Counted from the stretch's first letter, positions 26,025-35,398 are shown. The stretch is 57,346 nucleotides of DNA from Actinobacteria bacterium OK074 (GCA_001298575.1 LJCV01000257.1:1-57346); one strand, 5' to 3'. Numbers and translations are program-made. The notes: generated from the sequence alone by a model not told the origin.

Positions 26025-26993
26025 ATGCCATACAAAGACAAGGGCCGTCTCACGGTCGAAGATCGCGGCGCCGTTCTGATCGCGCGGGTCGACGGCGGCC
26101 CGCACCAGGAGTTCGGCCTCGACATCGCCCAGCAGCTGGAGAAGCTGGTGGCCCGAGCCGACCGTGATCCGAACATCCGTGCCGTCGTCTTCACCGGGGC
26201 ACATCCCGAGCGGTTCGTCAGCCATGCCGCGGTCCGGTGGCTGCAGGAAGAGGGAGCCGCGAGCCCCACGGTCGGCCGGCGCGCTGCCTCAGCCGTCGTC
26301 CGCCTGGCCAAGCACGTGGACCGGTTCCGCCTCCTCGGGTCCGTGATGCGCAGGACCCCGATGCGCGGGGCTCTGCAGCTGGAACGTCTGCACAGGACCT
26401 TCCTGCGGATGAACGCCAGCGGCGTGCTCTACGTCGCCGCCCTCAACGGTTCGGCTCTCGGCCTCGGCGCGGAGTTCGCCTGGGCGTGCGATCTGCGGGT
26501 CATGGCCGACGGGGACTTCTTCATCGGCCAGCCGGAGATCCTCCTCGGCATCATCCCGGGCGGTGGCGGCACCCAGCGGCTGACCCGCCTGATCGGCACC
26601 CACCGGTCCCTGGCCGCGATCCTCGAAGGCAAGCCGTTCACGTCCGCGGAAGCTCTCGCCAACGGCGCGGTGGACAAGGTCGTCGCGCAGGACAAGGTGG
26701 TCGCGCAGGCGGTCGAACTCGCCGAGCACTTCGGGAAGCGGTCGAAGGGGTCGGTCGCGGCGGCCAAGAGGTCGGTGTACTTCGGCGGCTCGATGTCACT
26801 GGAGGACGGTCTGCACGTCGAACGCGCCGAGTTCTTCGCCCAGATCATGTCGGAGGAAGGCCAGAGGCTGATGCTCGACTACCAGGCCACGACCGCCGCC
26901 ACCGGCGAACTCCCGCTCTACACACCGGGTACCTACGCACGAGCCCTCGCCTCGGGCAGCGTGCCGGGCCGTCGCCCGACGAGCGGGCGGTGA
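26025..26993 (+). CDS. Enoyl-CoA hydratase/isomerase family protein
   Basis: A 322-residue crotonase-fold protein. The family core is LYVAALNGSALGLGAEFAWA then CDLRVMADGDFFIGQPEILL and GIIPGGGGTQRLTRLIG, with the second Glu (QPE) and the oxyanion Gly-Gly region visible. The first oxyanion strand is unusual (VVFTGAHPERFVSHA instead of a G-xFSAGxD motif) and is followed by an insertion of about 50 residues, so activity may be altered. The ATG at 26025 has GGGAG upstream. It is followed after 7 bp by an alpha/beta hydrolase and then by an acyl-CoA synthetase, a run that looks like activation, hydration and cleavage of an acyl chain. Confidence 0.85.
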   Translation: MPYKDKGRLTVEDRGAVLIARVDGGPHQEFGLDIAQQLEKLVARADRDPNIRAVVFTGAHPERFVSHAAVRWLQEEGAASPTVGRRAASAVVRLAKHVDRFRLLGSVMRRTPMRGALQLERLHRTFLRMNASGVLYVAALNGSALGLGAEFAWACDLRVMADGDFFIGQPEILLGIIPGGGGTQRLTRLIGTHRSLAAILEGKPFTSAEALANGAVDKVVAQDKVVAQAVELAEHFGKRSKGSVAAAKRSVYFGGSMSLEDGLHVERAEFFAQIMSEEGQRLMLDYQATTAATGELPLYTPGTYARALASGSVPGRRPTSGR

Positions 26994-27000
26994 ACCGACG

Positions 27001-27924
27001 ATGACCACTCAGCGGTCGTTCACCCGTCACGACATCACGTTCCCTTCCGGCGACAGCACCTGCGCCGGCTGGCTCTACCTCCCCACGGGCGTCACGTCTG
27101 CGCCCGTCGTCATCCTCGGGCACGGCCTCGGCGCCGTCCGCGAGATGCGCCTGGACGCCTTCGCCGAGCGCTTCGCGCAGGCCGGCATCGCCGCGGTGGC
27201 CTTCACCTACCGGCACTTCGGCGACAGCGGCGGCCACCCTCGCCAACTCCTGTCGATCAAGCGGCAGCTCGCCGACTGGGACGCCGCCATCGCCTACGTC
27301 AAGGCCCGCACGGACGTCGACCGCACCCGCATCGCCGTCTGGGGCAGCTCGTTCGGCGGCGGCCATGCCATCACCGTCGCCTCCCGCCACCCCGAACTGC
27401 GCGCGGCGGTGTCGCAATGCCCCTTCACCGACGGTCTCGCCTCCGCGCTCGCGCTGGGCCCTGCCGCCTCGCTCAAGGTCCTCCCCGTGGTCGCCCGCGA
27501 TCTGGCGGCCAGAGGCCGCGGAAAGCCGCCCGTGATGGTGCCGATCGCCGCCGCCCCCGGCACACCGGCCCTCATGAACGCCCCGGACGCCCTGCCCGGA
27601 TACCAGGCGCTCCAGCCTCCGGGAACGACGTTCCGCAACGAGGTGGCGGCGCGGGTCATCCCGACCATCCTCGCCTACCGGCCCGGGCGCGCGGCCAAGA
27701 AGATCGCCATGCCGATCCTCTTCTGCGTCAGCGACACCGACTCCGTCACGCCTCCCGCCCAGACCCTCCGCTACGCGCGCACCGCACCCAAGGGAGAGAT
27801 CAAGAGGTACGACGCCGGCCACTTCGACTTCTACACCGGCGAGACCTTCGACGTACTGGTGCGCGACCAGATCGAGTTCCTCACCCGCCAGCTGAACCCG
27901 GCAGCCGCCGCGTCAGCTGCGTGA
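27001..27924 (+). CDS. Alpha/beta hydrolase (dienelactone-hydrolase/S15-like)
   Basis: A 307-residue hydrolase with nucleophile Ser117 in WGSSFGGGHA, an oxyanion region after VVILGHGLGAVREM, acid Asp in CVSDTDSVTPP and His in AGHFDFYTGE. Architecture is that of the dienelactone hydrolase/acetyl xylan esterase group without a signal peptide. It starts 7 bp after the hydratase stop and is followed 37 bp later by the CoA ligase, so one operon is likely. A thioesterase, ester hydrolase or carbon-carbon hydrolase would fit the context. Confidence 0.87.
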   Translation: MTTQRSFTRHDITFPSGDSTCAGWLYLPTGVTSAPVVILGHGLGAVREMRLDAFAERFAQAGIAAVAFTYRHFGDSGGHPRQLLSIKRQLADWDAAIAYVKARTDVDRTRIAVWGSSFGGGHAITVASRHPELRAAVSQCPFTDGLASALALGPAASLKVLPVVARDLAARGRGKPPVMVPIAAAPGTPALMNAPDALPGYQALQPPGTTFRNEVAARVIPTILAYRPGRAAKKIAMPILFCVSDTDSVTPPAQTLRYARTAPKGEIKRYDAGHFDFYTGETFDVLVRDQIEFLTRQLNPAAAASAA

Positions 27925-27961
27925 CCGGACCGCATCACACCCAGACAGGTACGCCCTCGCC

Positions 27962-29437
27962 ATGAATTTCGCATCTCTGCCCGACCGCCGCGCGTCCCTC
28001 GACCCCGACGGGGCCGCGGTCTCGGACGGCCGCCAGGCCCTCACCAACGTCCAGTTGCTGCGTCGCGTCCAGGCGGCGGCACGTCACCTCCAGGACCTCG
28101 GGATCGGCCCCGGCGACGTCGTGGCCCTCAGACTGACCAACCGCGTCGAGTTCGTGCTCCTGCTGTTCGCCGCCTGGCGGCTCGGCGCCACCATCACGCC
28201 GGTCAACCCGAGCATGACCGACATCGAAGTGGCCCGGCAGCTCACAGACTCCGGCGCACGCCTTCTGGTGAGCGAGGACGGCGAGGCCGCGGTGGCGGAC
28301 GGGACCGCCGTCCTCGCCGTCGGCGAACTGCACGACGACACAGCGGCAGAACCGGACGAGGCCCCCCTCCCGGACCCGTCCGCGCTGGCCCTGCTCATCT
28401 ACACCAGCGGCACGACCGGGGTTCCCAAGGGGGTGATGCTCGATCACGCCAACATCGACGCCATGGCGGACATGGGGCGTCGGGCGCTGGAGGTCGGTCC
28501 GGCCGACCGCTGCCTGCTGATCCTGCCGCTCTTCCACGTCAACGGCATCGTGGTCAGCACTCTCGTACCGTTGCTGGCGGGCGCGAGCCTCACCATCGCC
28601 GACCGGTTCAATCCCCAGACGTTCTTCGACGTGGTCGAGCGCGAGCGCCCCACGTTCTTCAGCGCCGTGCCGACGATCTACAGCATGCTCGCGGCGCTCC
28701 CGGACCAGGTCCGCCCCGACACGTCGTCCCTGCGCTTCGGAGTCTGCGGTGCGGCACCCGCCTCCGCCGAGCTGCTGACCCGGTTCGAGGCCCGTTACGG
28801 TTTCCCGCTCGTCGAGGGGTACGGGCTGTCCGAGGGAACCTGCGGCTCCACCATCAATCCTGTCGCGGGCCCTCGACGCGCCGGAACCGTGGGACTGCCC
28901 TTCCCCGGCCAGGAGATCCGGATCGTCGACGCCGACGGCAGCGAGGTGCCGCCGGGCGTGGAAGGAGAGGTCGTCGTGCGGGGCCCCAACGTCATGCGGG
29001 GCTATCTCGGCCGCCCGGAGGAGACAGCCAAGGTCATCGTCGACGGCCGGCTGCACACCGGCGACGTGGGCCGGCTCGACGCCGACGGATACCTGACCCT
29101 GGTCGGACGGTCGAAAGACATGATCATCCGGGGTGGGGAGAACATCTATCCCAAGGAGATCGAGGACGTCCTCGTCGGTGACCCGTCGGTGCTTGAGGCC
29201 GCCGTGATCGGCGTCCCCGACGAGAAATGGGGAGAGGTCGTCGTCGCCTACGTCCAGCCCCGACCGGGTTCGACCGTCGATCCCTCGGCACTGCAGTCCC
29301 TCTGCGCGCGCAGCCTCACCGGCTTCAAGCGCCCGACCGCGTTCTTCGTGGTGGATGCCATCCCGAAGAACCCGGTCGGCAAGATCGACAAGGTCTCGCT
29401 GCGCGCTGCCCACACTGAGGTCTCTGCGCGGACCTGA
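27962..29437 (+). CDS. AMP-dependent acyl-CoA synthetase (class I)
   Basis: A 491-residue AMP-forming acyl-CoA ligase: phosphate loop YTSGTTGVPKGVMLDH, EGYGLSEGTCGSTINP, HTGDVGRLDADGYL, GRSKDMIIRGGENIYPKEIE and a terminal NPVGKIDKVSLR with the catalytic lysine. The short length fits the medium-chain/aryl acid group (4-chlorobenzoate and FadD13-like ligases). ATG at 27962 is the first codon of the family-like region; the ribosome site is weak. It is the last gene of the hydratase-hydrolase-ligase run and presumably loads the carboxylic acid as a CoA thioester. Confidence 0.9.
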   Translation: MNFASLPDRRASLDPDGAAVSDGRQALTNVQLLRRVQAAARHLQDLGIGPGDVVALRLTNRVEFVLLLFAAWRLGATITPVNPSMTDIEVARQLTDSGARLLVSEDGEAAVADGTAVLAVGELHDDTAAEPDEAPLPDPSALALLIYTSGTTGVPKGVMLDHANIDAMADMGRRALEVGPADRCLLILPLFHVNGIVVSTLVPLLAGASLTIADRFNPQTFFDVVERERPTFFSAVPTIYSMLAALPDQVRPDTSSLRFGVCGAAPASAELLTRFEARYGFPLVEGYGLSEGTCGSTINPVAGPRRAGTVGLPFPGQEIRIVDADGSEVPPGVEGEVVVRGPNVMRGYLGRPEETAKVIVDGRLHTGDVGRLDADGYLTLVGRSKDMIIRGGENIYPKEIEDVLVGDPSVLEAAVIGVPDEKWGEVVVAYVQPRPGSTVDPSALQSLCARSLTGFKRPTAFFVVDAIPKNPVGKIDKVSLRAAHTEVSART

Positions 29438-29678
29438 CCTCCGTGGATGGCGCCGTGGGCTGTCTGCGGTGGCGGCCCCCACCTCCGCGGCAGGAGCCGA
29501 GTGGCAGTTCCGGGCTCCCCCGGAACTGCGCGAGCTTCGCCACACGCCCCGCCTCCCGGGGACATCCGCGGAGTTGCTCGCAACAGCGGCGCAGGCCCTT
29601 GGCCGACCGGGCGGCGACGGTGAAGGCCGTCGCCGGCCAACCCGACCGGTGCGCTCGCTCCCGTATTGCAGTGGCAGG

Positions 29679-30508
29679 GTGAGCGAAAGCAGGCCCCACG
29701 AGAGCGACTTGTCCGACGACGCTGGGCATTGATCGAGCCGGTGACCACTGGATGGAAGGCCGAGCACCCCTCCGTCAGCGGCCATCAGGGCAGATACGGG
29801 ATGCGGGAGATCGTCAACGCGCTCCTGTACCAGTCCCGTACCGGCTGCCAGTGGGATTACCTGCCGCACGACCTGCCACCGCCCGGCGCGGTGAAGTACT
29901 CCTTCTACAAGTGGCGCGACGACGGCACCGACGAGGTCATCCACGACCTGCTGCGCCGGCAGGTGCGTGAGGGCCGGGGGCGATTAACCGACCCGAGTCT
30001 GGTGGTGCTCGACACGCGGAGTCTCCATGCCGCCGCCGGAGTGCCCGCGGCCACGACCGGGCGGGACGCCTCGAAGAAGGTACCGGGCCGCAAGCGAGGG
30101 CCGGCCGTTGACGTGCTGGGCCTGGTGGTCGCTGTGGTGGTGCTGGCCGCCTCCGTACACGACAACGCCTTCGGCACCGCGCTGCTGGACAAGGTCGCCG
30201 CCGGGACCTCCACGGTGACGAAGGCCCTGGTGGACCAAGGGTTCGAAAAGACCGTGGTTGACCACGGCGTCGGCCTGGGCATCGCGGTGGAGATCATCGA
30301 GCGCAACCCGGCCGACCGCGGCTTCGTCCCGCAACCGATCCGCTGGAGAGTCGAGCAGACCAACGGGATCTTGATGCTCCACCGCAGGCTGGTCCGCGAC
30401 TGCGAACACCGCCCGGTCTGGGCCGAGTCACGGGTGTACTGGGCGATAAGCGACGTGATGGCCCGTCGGCTGACGGGCGCCTCCGCCCTGGCCCGGCGCG
30501 GCGCGTGA
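29679..30508 (+). pseudogene. IS5-family transposase, N-terminal frameshift
   Basis: The transposase opens with GTG and the typical start VSESRPHESDLSDD, then runs out of frame at about 29730. One inserted base after GACGA would restore the usual RWALIEPVTTGWKAEHPSV. From there 260 residues are intact: DDE residues in VVLDTRSLH, ALVDQGFEKTVVDHG and WRVEQTNGILMLHRR. Without a frameshift event the protein lacks a proper start, so it is scored as a pseudogene; a single-base sequencing error is the alternative. Terminal repeats were not identified. The 240 bp before it (29438-29678) hold a coding-like piece (RAPPELRELRHTPRLPGTS) I cannot name. Confidence 0.8.
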
Positions 30509-30782
30509 GCGGCGCCCCGCAGCAGACCCTCGGCGCCCTGCTGGCCCGCCTGGAGGTCCGCGAGCGGAGGATCGCCGTGGAAGCGGAGGCCGCTCACGAG
30601 CAGATCATGCAGCTGACCGCACTGCTGGACGGACTCACCCAGGCCGCCGAACACATCGCGATCACCCGCAAAACGCTCCTGGAACTGACCGACGAGGCGC
30701 CCCTGGCACCGGCAGAGCCGGCTGCGGCCCTGCCGGACGGCCCCGCCTACCAGCAGATCATGGCCGTGTTCGCCGAACGGGC
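30505..30782 (+). pseudogene. IS-associated coiled-coil protein, truncated
   Basis: Starts with GTG inside the transposase stop (GTGA, 4-nt overlap). Residues 1-92 form a coiled coil (LLARLEVRERRIAVEAEAA, HITRK-like ITRKTLLELTD) and end at AYQQIMAVFAERAQ. From memory of relatives found next to such transposases, the protein should continue into a winged-helix domain; here it is cut off by a 28-bp tandem duplication. It is probably a DNA-binding partner or passenger of the element. Function unknown. Confidence 0.5.
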
Positions 30783-30838
30783 ACAGTGTCGCCGGTCGGG
30801 CGCCTGTCCAACAGTGTCGCCGGTCGGGCGCCTGTCCA
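30783..30838. repeat. Perfect 28-bp tandem duplication
   Basis: Two identical 28-bp units (30783-30810 and 30811-30838), each running from ACAGTGTCGCC to CGCCTGTCCA, lie exactly where the IS-associated reading frame loses homology, 44 bp before the reductase stop. They mark a replication-slippage or imprecise recombination event. Confidence 0.9.
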
Positions 30839-30881
30839 TGGGTGAGTGGGGCTGCCGCATGGACAGGCGTGACCGTGGGCC

Positions 30882-31994
30882 TCAAGCCGTTTCGAGGAAG
30901 GGGTAGTCGGTGTAGCCCTCGGCGCCCTGCCCGTAGAACAGTTCGGGCCGTGGCTCGTTCTCCGGGTGGCCGTCCTGCCAGCGCTCGACCAGGTCGGGGT
31001 TGGCGATGAGGGCGCGGCCCACGGCCACGGCGTCGGCGTGGCCGGCCTCGATCTGCTGGAGTGCCTGCTCGCGGGTGGTCTGCCCTCCGAGGGGGCCGTT
31101 GTTGACGATCAGTTTGCCGTCGAAGCGCCGCCGCAGCTCCTGCACCAGGTCGCCGCCCGGCTCGGTGTGCAGTACGGAGAGGTAGGCCAGGCCCAGCGGA
31201 CGCAGTTGGTCCAGCAGGGCGCCGTAGGTGGCCAGGACGTCGTCCCGGTCGGTCTCGAAGACGTCCCCGAGGTCGCCCTCCGGCGAGATCCGCAGCCCGA
31301 CCCGCTCGGCACCGACGGCCTGGGCGACGGCCGTGACGACCTCGACGACGAAGCGGGCGCGGTCGTTCGGCGAGCCGCCGTATCCATCGGTGCGCCGGTT
31401 GGCCGCCGGGGAGAGGAACTGCTGGAGCAGGTAGCCGTTGGCGCCGTGGATTTCCACGCCGTCCGCTCCCGCCCCGACGGCCCGGCGGGCCGCGGTGACG
31501 AAGTCCTCCAGGGCTGCCCGGATCTCCGCGGTGGTCATCGCTTCCGGTACGGGGTAGGGCTGCTGGCCCTTCTCGGTGAACGTCTGATTGTCGATGGCGA
31601 TCGCGCTGGGGGCGAGGATGCGGCGGCCTCCGTTGATGTCGGGGTGGGTGCCGCGGCCGGCGTGCATGATCTGCAGGACGATGCGACCGCCCTCGGCGTG
31701 CACCGCCTCGAACACCCGCTGCCAGCCGGCCGCCTGCTCGTCGGTGGCGATGCCCGGCTCACCGACGTACCCCTGGGACGCGTGGTCGGGGTAGGTGCCC
31801 TCGGTGACGATCATTCCGACGCTCGCCCGCTGCCGGTAGTACTCGACCATCAGGTCCCCAGGGATGCCGGAGGAACCGGCCCGGACCCGGGTCAGCGGTG
31901 CCATGACGACGCGGTTGGCGAGCTCGATCTTCCCGAGCGAGACGGGGGAGAAAAGCGACGGGACGGATGAAACTTCTGAATTGTTGAGAGACAT
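30882..31994 (-). CDS. Old yellow enzyme family alkene reductase
   Basis: A 370-residue FMN-dependent ene-reductase. Barrel hallmarks: VVMAPLTRVRAGSSGIPGDL, QIMHAGRGTHPD, the substrate-binding His-x-x-Asn in GVEIHGANGYLLQQFLSP, NRRTDGYGGSPNDRARFVVE and the phosphate site DAVAVGRALIANPDLVERW. It reduces activated C=C bonds (enones, nitroalkenes, nitrate esters) with NAD(P)H. ATG at 31994 has an AAGAAAGAAG-type purine tract ahead. The broken aldehyde dehydrogenase lies upstream in the same direction. The two probably formed one electrophile-detoxification operon under the divergent XRE regulator. Confidence 0.92.
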   Translation of the reverse strand: MSLNNSEVSSVPSLFSPVSLGKIELANRVVMAPLTRVRAGSSGIPGDLMVEYYRQRASVGMIVTEGTYPDHASQGYVGEPGIATDEQAAGWQRVFEAVHAEGGRIVLQIMHAGRGTHPDINGGRRILAPSAIAIDNQTFTEKGQQPYPVPEAMTTAEIRAALEDFVTAARRAVGAGADGVEIHGANGYLLQQFLSPAANRRTDGYGGSPNDRARFVVEVVTAVAQAVGAERVGLRISPEGDLGDVFETDRDDVLATYGALLDQLRPLGLAYLSVLHTEPGGDLVQELRRRFDGKLIVNNGPLGGQTTREQALQQIEAGHADAVAVGRALIANPDLVERWQDGHPENEPRPELFYGQGAEGYTDYPFLETA

Positions 31995-32117
31995 GGGCTT
32001 CTTTCTTCAATACGGAGGGAAACGGGATGAATGTCTGCGAAGTAGGGGGTCCACGCTGCCTTGGCGGTGGCGCGGATGCGCTCCTCGGGCAGGCACGGGG
32101 TTGGCGGCGAACGCGGC

Positions 32118-33467
32118 GAGAGCCGAGCGGGACGTCCGCGACAGCCTTGAGGTGGCTGAACGTCTCAAGGGAATACCGGCCGCGGTACCGGCCCATGCCG
32201 CTTTCTCCGACGCCACCGAACGGCAGGCCGGTCATGAGCAGTCGCATCACCCGGCTGACCCCAGGCGACGCCGCCGGAGGACGTCTCGTTCACCAGGCGC
32301 GACTTGGTGGTCTCGGACTCGGTGAAGGCGTAGAGCGCCAGGGGGCTTGTCGCGTTCGTTGATGAAGGCGATGGCGGCATCGAGGTCTTCGACTTCGACG
32401 ACGGCGGGGATCGGACCGAAGATCTCCTCCTGCATGACCGGCGGTGCGGGGTCGACATCGGTGAGCACCGTCGGTGCGATGAACAGGTCGTCACGGTCGT
32501 GCCGGCCTCCCACCGCCGCACGGCCGGAATCCAGCAGACGCGTGAGCCGGTCGACATGCCGCTCGTTGATGATCCGGCCGAAGTCGGCCGCGGTCTGCGG
32601 GCTGGTGCGGAACTGGACTTCGACCGCCGCGCGGAGGGCGGGGACCAGTGCGGCGGCGGTGGCTGGACCGGCCAGAACATGGTCGGGGGCTACGCGCTGC
32701 TGACCGGCGTTGCCGAACTTGGCGCCGACCAGCCGCTTGGCGGTCTCGTCCACGTCGGCGTCGGGCGCCACGAAGACCGGTGACTTGCCTCCGAGTTCGA
32801 GCGTGACGGGGGTGAGGTTCTTGGCGGCTGCGGCCATGACGATCCGGCCGACGGTGCCGTTGCCGGCGTAGAAGATGTGGTCGAAGCGCTGTGCCAGGAG
32901 GGCCGTGGTCTCCTCGGCGCCCCCCTCGACCACGGTGAGCACGTCAGGGTCGAAGTACTCTCGCAGCAGGCGTGCAGCGACCGCCGAGGTGTGCACCGAG
33001 ATCTCGCTCGGCTTGGCCACCACGGTGTTCCCGGCGGCCAGGGCGCCGATGATGGGGTCGATGAGAAGGTGCAGCGGGAAATTCCAGGGAGCGATCACCA
33101 GGACCACCCCGAGCGGGTCGTACGTGGTGTAGGCCGTGGTCGTGGGACCGAAGTGGGCGGGGACCTCCACCGGGCGAGGCTGAAGCCGGTTCTCCAGATG
33201 CGCCAGCGTTTCGTCGATGTCGGCGACAGCGAAGTCGATCTCCTGCGTCTTCGCCTCGGCGGGGTTCTTCCGCAGGTCCGCCCAGAGCGCTTCGATCAGT
33301 TCCTGCTCGTTCTCGACCAGCAGTGCCCGCAGCCGCTGCAGCTGGTTGACGCGCCAGTCCAGTCCGCGGGTGACACCGGTGTTGAAGGTCGCACGAAGGC
33401 GGCCGACCGCCTCCACGGCCGTTTCGCTCTGGAACGTCCTCGACTCGGCCCCCTGTGTTGCGGTCAT
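32118..33467 (-). pseudogene. Aldehyde dehydrogenase, frameshifted and without catalytic Cys
   Basis: An ALDH-superfamily gene starting at ATG 33467 (GGAG eight bases upstream). Frame 1 covers most of the protein: VVLVIAPWNFPLHLLIDPII, NTVVAKPSEIS, LTPVTLELGGKSPVFVAPDA and QEEIFGPIPAVV. At about 32345 the frame shifts to SPLALYAFTESETTKSRLVN, and again at about 32255 to MTGLPFGGVGESGMGRYRGR, which ends in degenerate sequence. The active-site loop reads FGNAGQQRVAPDHVL where working enzymes have GQTCVAPDY, so the catalytic Cys is Arg. Two frameshifts plus loss of the nucleophile mean it is dead. Confidence 0.85.
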
Positions 33468-33640
33468 GGGTTGTGCTCCGTTCTCGATGCAAGCCACGCC
33501 CCGGCTGCCTTCCAGCCGGACACGGTCTCGAGCGTGCTGGACGATCCGGTATTCACCCAGGTCACGGCTTTGCGTATGCTCGCGATGCCTACCACTGGTT
33601 GGGTCAGGCTGGTGTGCGTCCGGCCGTGGATACTCAAGGC

Positions 33641-34564
33641 ATGGACGAATACCTCGAACCGGTGCACGAGCCCGCCGCCGGCGCGCTGGACCCGCGTGCC
33701 GAGCTCAGCGAGTTCCTGCGCACCCGGCGGGCCCGGCTGAAGCCGGAGGACGTGGGCCTGCCGGACTTCGGACGGTACCGGCGGGTGCCGGGGCTGCGCC
33801 GCGAGGAGCTGGCGCAGCTGGCCGGAGTGTCGGTGGCGTACTACACGCGGCTGGAGCAGGGCAACGGGCGGCACGTGTCGGCGGAGGTCCTCGACGCCAT
33901 CGCCCGCGCGCTGCGGCTGAGCGACGCCGAGCACGCCCACCTCACGCACCTGGCGAAGCCGAAACAGCACAAGAAGAAGCCGGCCGGCCGCACCCAGCAG
34001 GTGCGGGGCCCCCTGCGGACGCTGCTGGACACCATGGACGGCGTCCCGGCGATCCTCGTGGGGCGGCGCTCGGACATCCTCGCCTGGAACCGGCCGGCCG
34101 CGGCGGTCTTCGGCTACTGGGAGGAGCTGCCGGCGCACGAGCGCAACTGGGCGCGGCTGGTGTTCCTGCGGCCCGAGTACCGCGACCTGTTCGTGGACTG
34201 GGAGCACAAAGCCAGCGACGTCGTCTCTCAGCTGCGCATGGACGCCGGCTCCCATCCGGACGACCCCCGGCTGTCCGCCCTGGTGGGCGAACTCTCCGTG
34301 AAGAGCGAGGAGTTCCGGCGGCTGTGGGCCACCCACGACGTCAAGGAGAAGTGCCACGGCATCCAGCGCCTGCACCACCCGCTCGTCGGCGAACTCGACC
34401 TCCGCCTCGAGTCGTTCCACCAGGCCGACGCCCACGAACGGATGCTGGTGACGTACCACGCCGAACCCGGTTCCCCGTCGGCGGAGGCACTACGGCTGCT
34501 GGCCAGCTGGGGCACCGACGCGACAAGTGCGGGAGCCGGGATGCCGCCGGCACGCACGGCTTGA
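33641..34564 (+). CDS. XRE-family regulator with MmyB-like ligand-binding domain
   Basis: A 307-residue protein. The N-terminal HTH_31/XRE domain lies at about residues 25-100 (LRREELAQLAGVSVAYYTRL, EQGNGRHVSAEVLDAIARAL). The C-terminal MmyB-like PAS-type domain starts near 130 (VPAILVGRRSDILAWNRPAA, NWARLVFLRPEYRDLFVDWE) and ends with the family's LDLRLESF and MLVTYHAEPGSPS. Some MmyB-like domains bind fatty acids. ATG 33641 is preceded by AAGG; the frame continues upstream without homology. It is divergent from the dead aldehyde dehydrogenase and the reductase, which are its likely targets, so it may now be a regulator without its main enzyme. Confidence 0.87.
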   Translation: MDEYLEPVHEPAAGALDPRAELSEFLRTRRARLKPEDVGLPDFGRYRRVPGLRREELAQLAGVSVAYYTRLEQGNGRHVSAEVLDAIARALRLSDAEHAHLTHLAKPKQHKKKPAGRTQQVRGPLRTLLDTMDGVPAILVGRRSDILAWNRPAAAVFGYWEELPAHERNWARLVFLRPEYRDLFVDWEHKASDVVSQLRMDAGSHPDDPRLSALVGELSVKSEEFRRLWATHDVKEKCHGIQRLHHPLVGELDLRLESFHQADAHERMLVTYHAEPGSPSAEALRLLASWGTDATSAGAGMPPARTA

Positions 34565-34768
34565 CGAGCAGTTGATCATCGGTAGTTGGTTTCGCGCCTC
34601 GGCCCCGGCACGCGCTGTCTCGCCAGCCTCCGCCGCAGCGTCGGCATCCCGCGCGCCCTCGGAACCGCCCACTACCGCAGCACCCGCAGCTCCTCCGCCC
34701 GTCGCGCCGGCCTCGCGCGAACCACGGAAAACCGAAGTACGTACGCAGATCCCGGGCTCACCAGCTGA

Positions 34769-35377
34769 CTACGGCTTTGGCCAGCTGCCCAACGCGAGGT
34801 TCGCGACCTGCAGCAGCTCAGGGCGGGAACTACCACTCGCGGCCTGGACGGCAATCCCATTGGCGACCGTTCTCAGGTAGAGCGCAAGCAGATGAGGATC
34901 TGTGGAAGGCGGAAGGTCACCGGCGTCCACCGCCTGTTGAAACCGGCGCGTCAAGTGGGCTATCCCCTCCTCACGCCATGCGATGAGTGCGTCTCGGACT
35001 TGGCGGCTCTCGTCCCCGGTGGCCAACGCACCCAGCACGCCAAGACAGCCCGTGGGCAATCCCGGCATGGTCGCCGCCTCGACCGTCCCGTGGAGCACAG
35101 CAGTAGCCACCGCTCCGCTTGTGGGCTCTGCCAGAGCTTGAGCGAAGTAGGAGGTCAAGCCCTCGGTGTACCGCTCCAGCGCCTTGTAGAAGAGGTCTTC
35201 TTTGCTGCCGAACGCCCTGTACAGGCTGGGGCGGCTGATACCCATCGCTTCGGTGAGGTCGTCAAGGCTGGCTCCCTCGAAACCCTTTGACCAAAACACC
35301 AGGACGGCACGATCGAGTGCCTCGTCGATGTCGAACGCGCGAGGTCTGCCAGGCCGGACCGGTGTCGTCGGGAACAT
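34769..35377 (-). CDS. TetR-family transcriptional regulator
   Basis: A 202-residue AcrR/TetR protein: GRPRAFDIDEALDRAVLVFW, SKGFEGASLDDLTEAMGISR and PSLYRAFGSKEDLFYKALER form the HTH, and the C-terminal TetR_C domain contains TGCLGVLGALATGDESR and LALYLRTVANGIAVQAASGS. The ATG at 35377 faces an 88-bp divergent gap with two near-identical palindromes of type TACCRATCGGTA. It is divergent from the SDR gene at 35466 and is almost surely its repressor. The 204 bp downstream (34565-34768) show no recognised gene. Confidence 0.9.
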   Translation of the reverse strand: MFPTTPVRPGRPRAFDIDEALDRAVLVFWSKGFEGASLDDLTEAMGISRPSLYRAFGSKEDLFYKALERYTEGLTSYFAQALAEPTSGAVATAVLHGTVEAATMPGLPTGCLGVLGALATGDESRQVRDALIAWREEGIAHLTRRFQQAVDAGDLPPSTDPHLLALYLRTVANGIAVQAASGSSRPELLQVANLALGSWPKP

Positions 35378-35398
35378 TTCTCCATCCTACCCCTTCGA

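Noticed and set aside
13386..29437. The enzyme-rich stretch as a polyketide or peptide biosynthetic cluster.
   Set aside because: No PKS, NRPS, carrier protein or tailoring set is present. The enzymes are typical of acyl-CoA degradation and detoxification, each with its own regulator.
27935..29944. 669-codon open frame on the minus strand.
   Set aside because: Shadow of the acyl-CoA synthetase; no family-like segment.
30783..30838. 28-bp repeats as a CRISPR array.
   Set aside because: Two units are directly adjacent with no spacer, and no cas gene is in the window. It is a simple tandem duplication.
29438..30882. Terminal inverted repeats and target-site duplication of the IS5 element.
   Set aside because: No convincing matching ends could be found by eye, partly because the right side is truncated at the tandem duplication.
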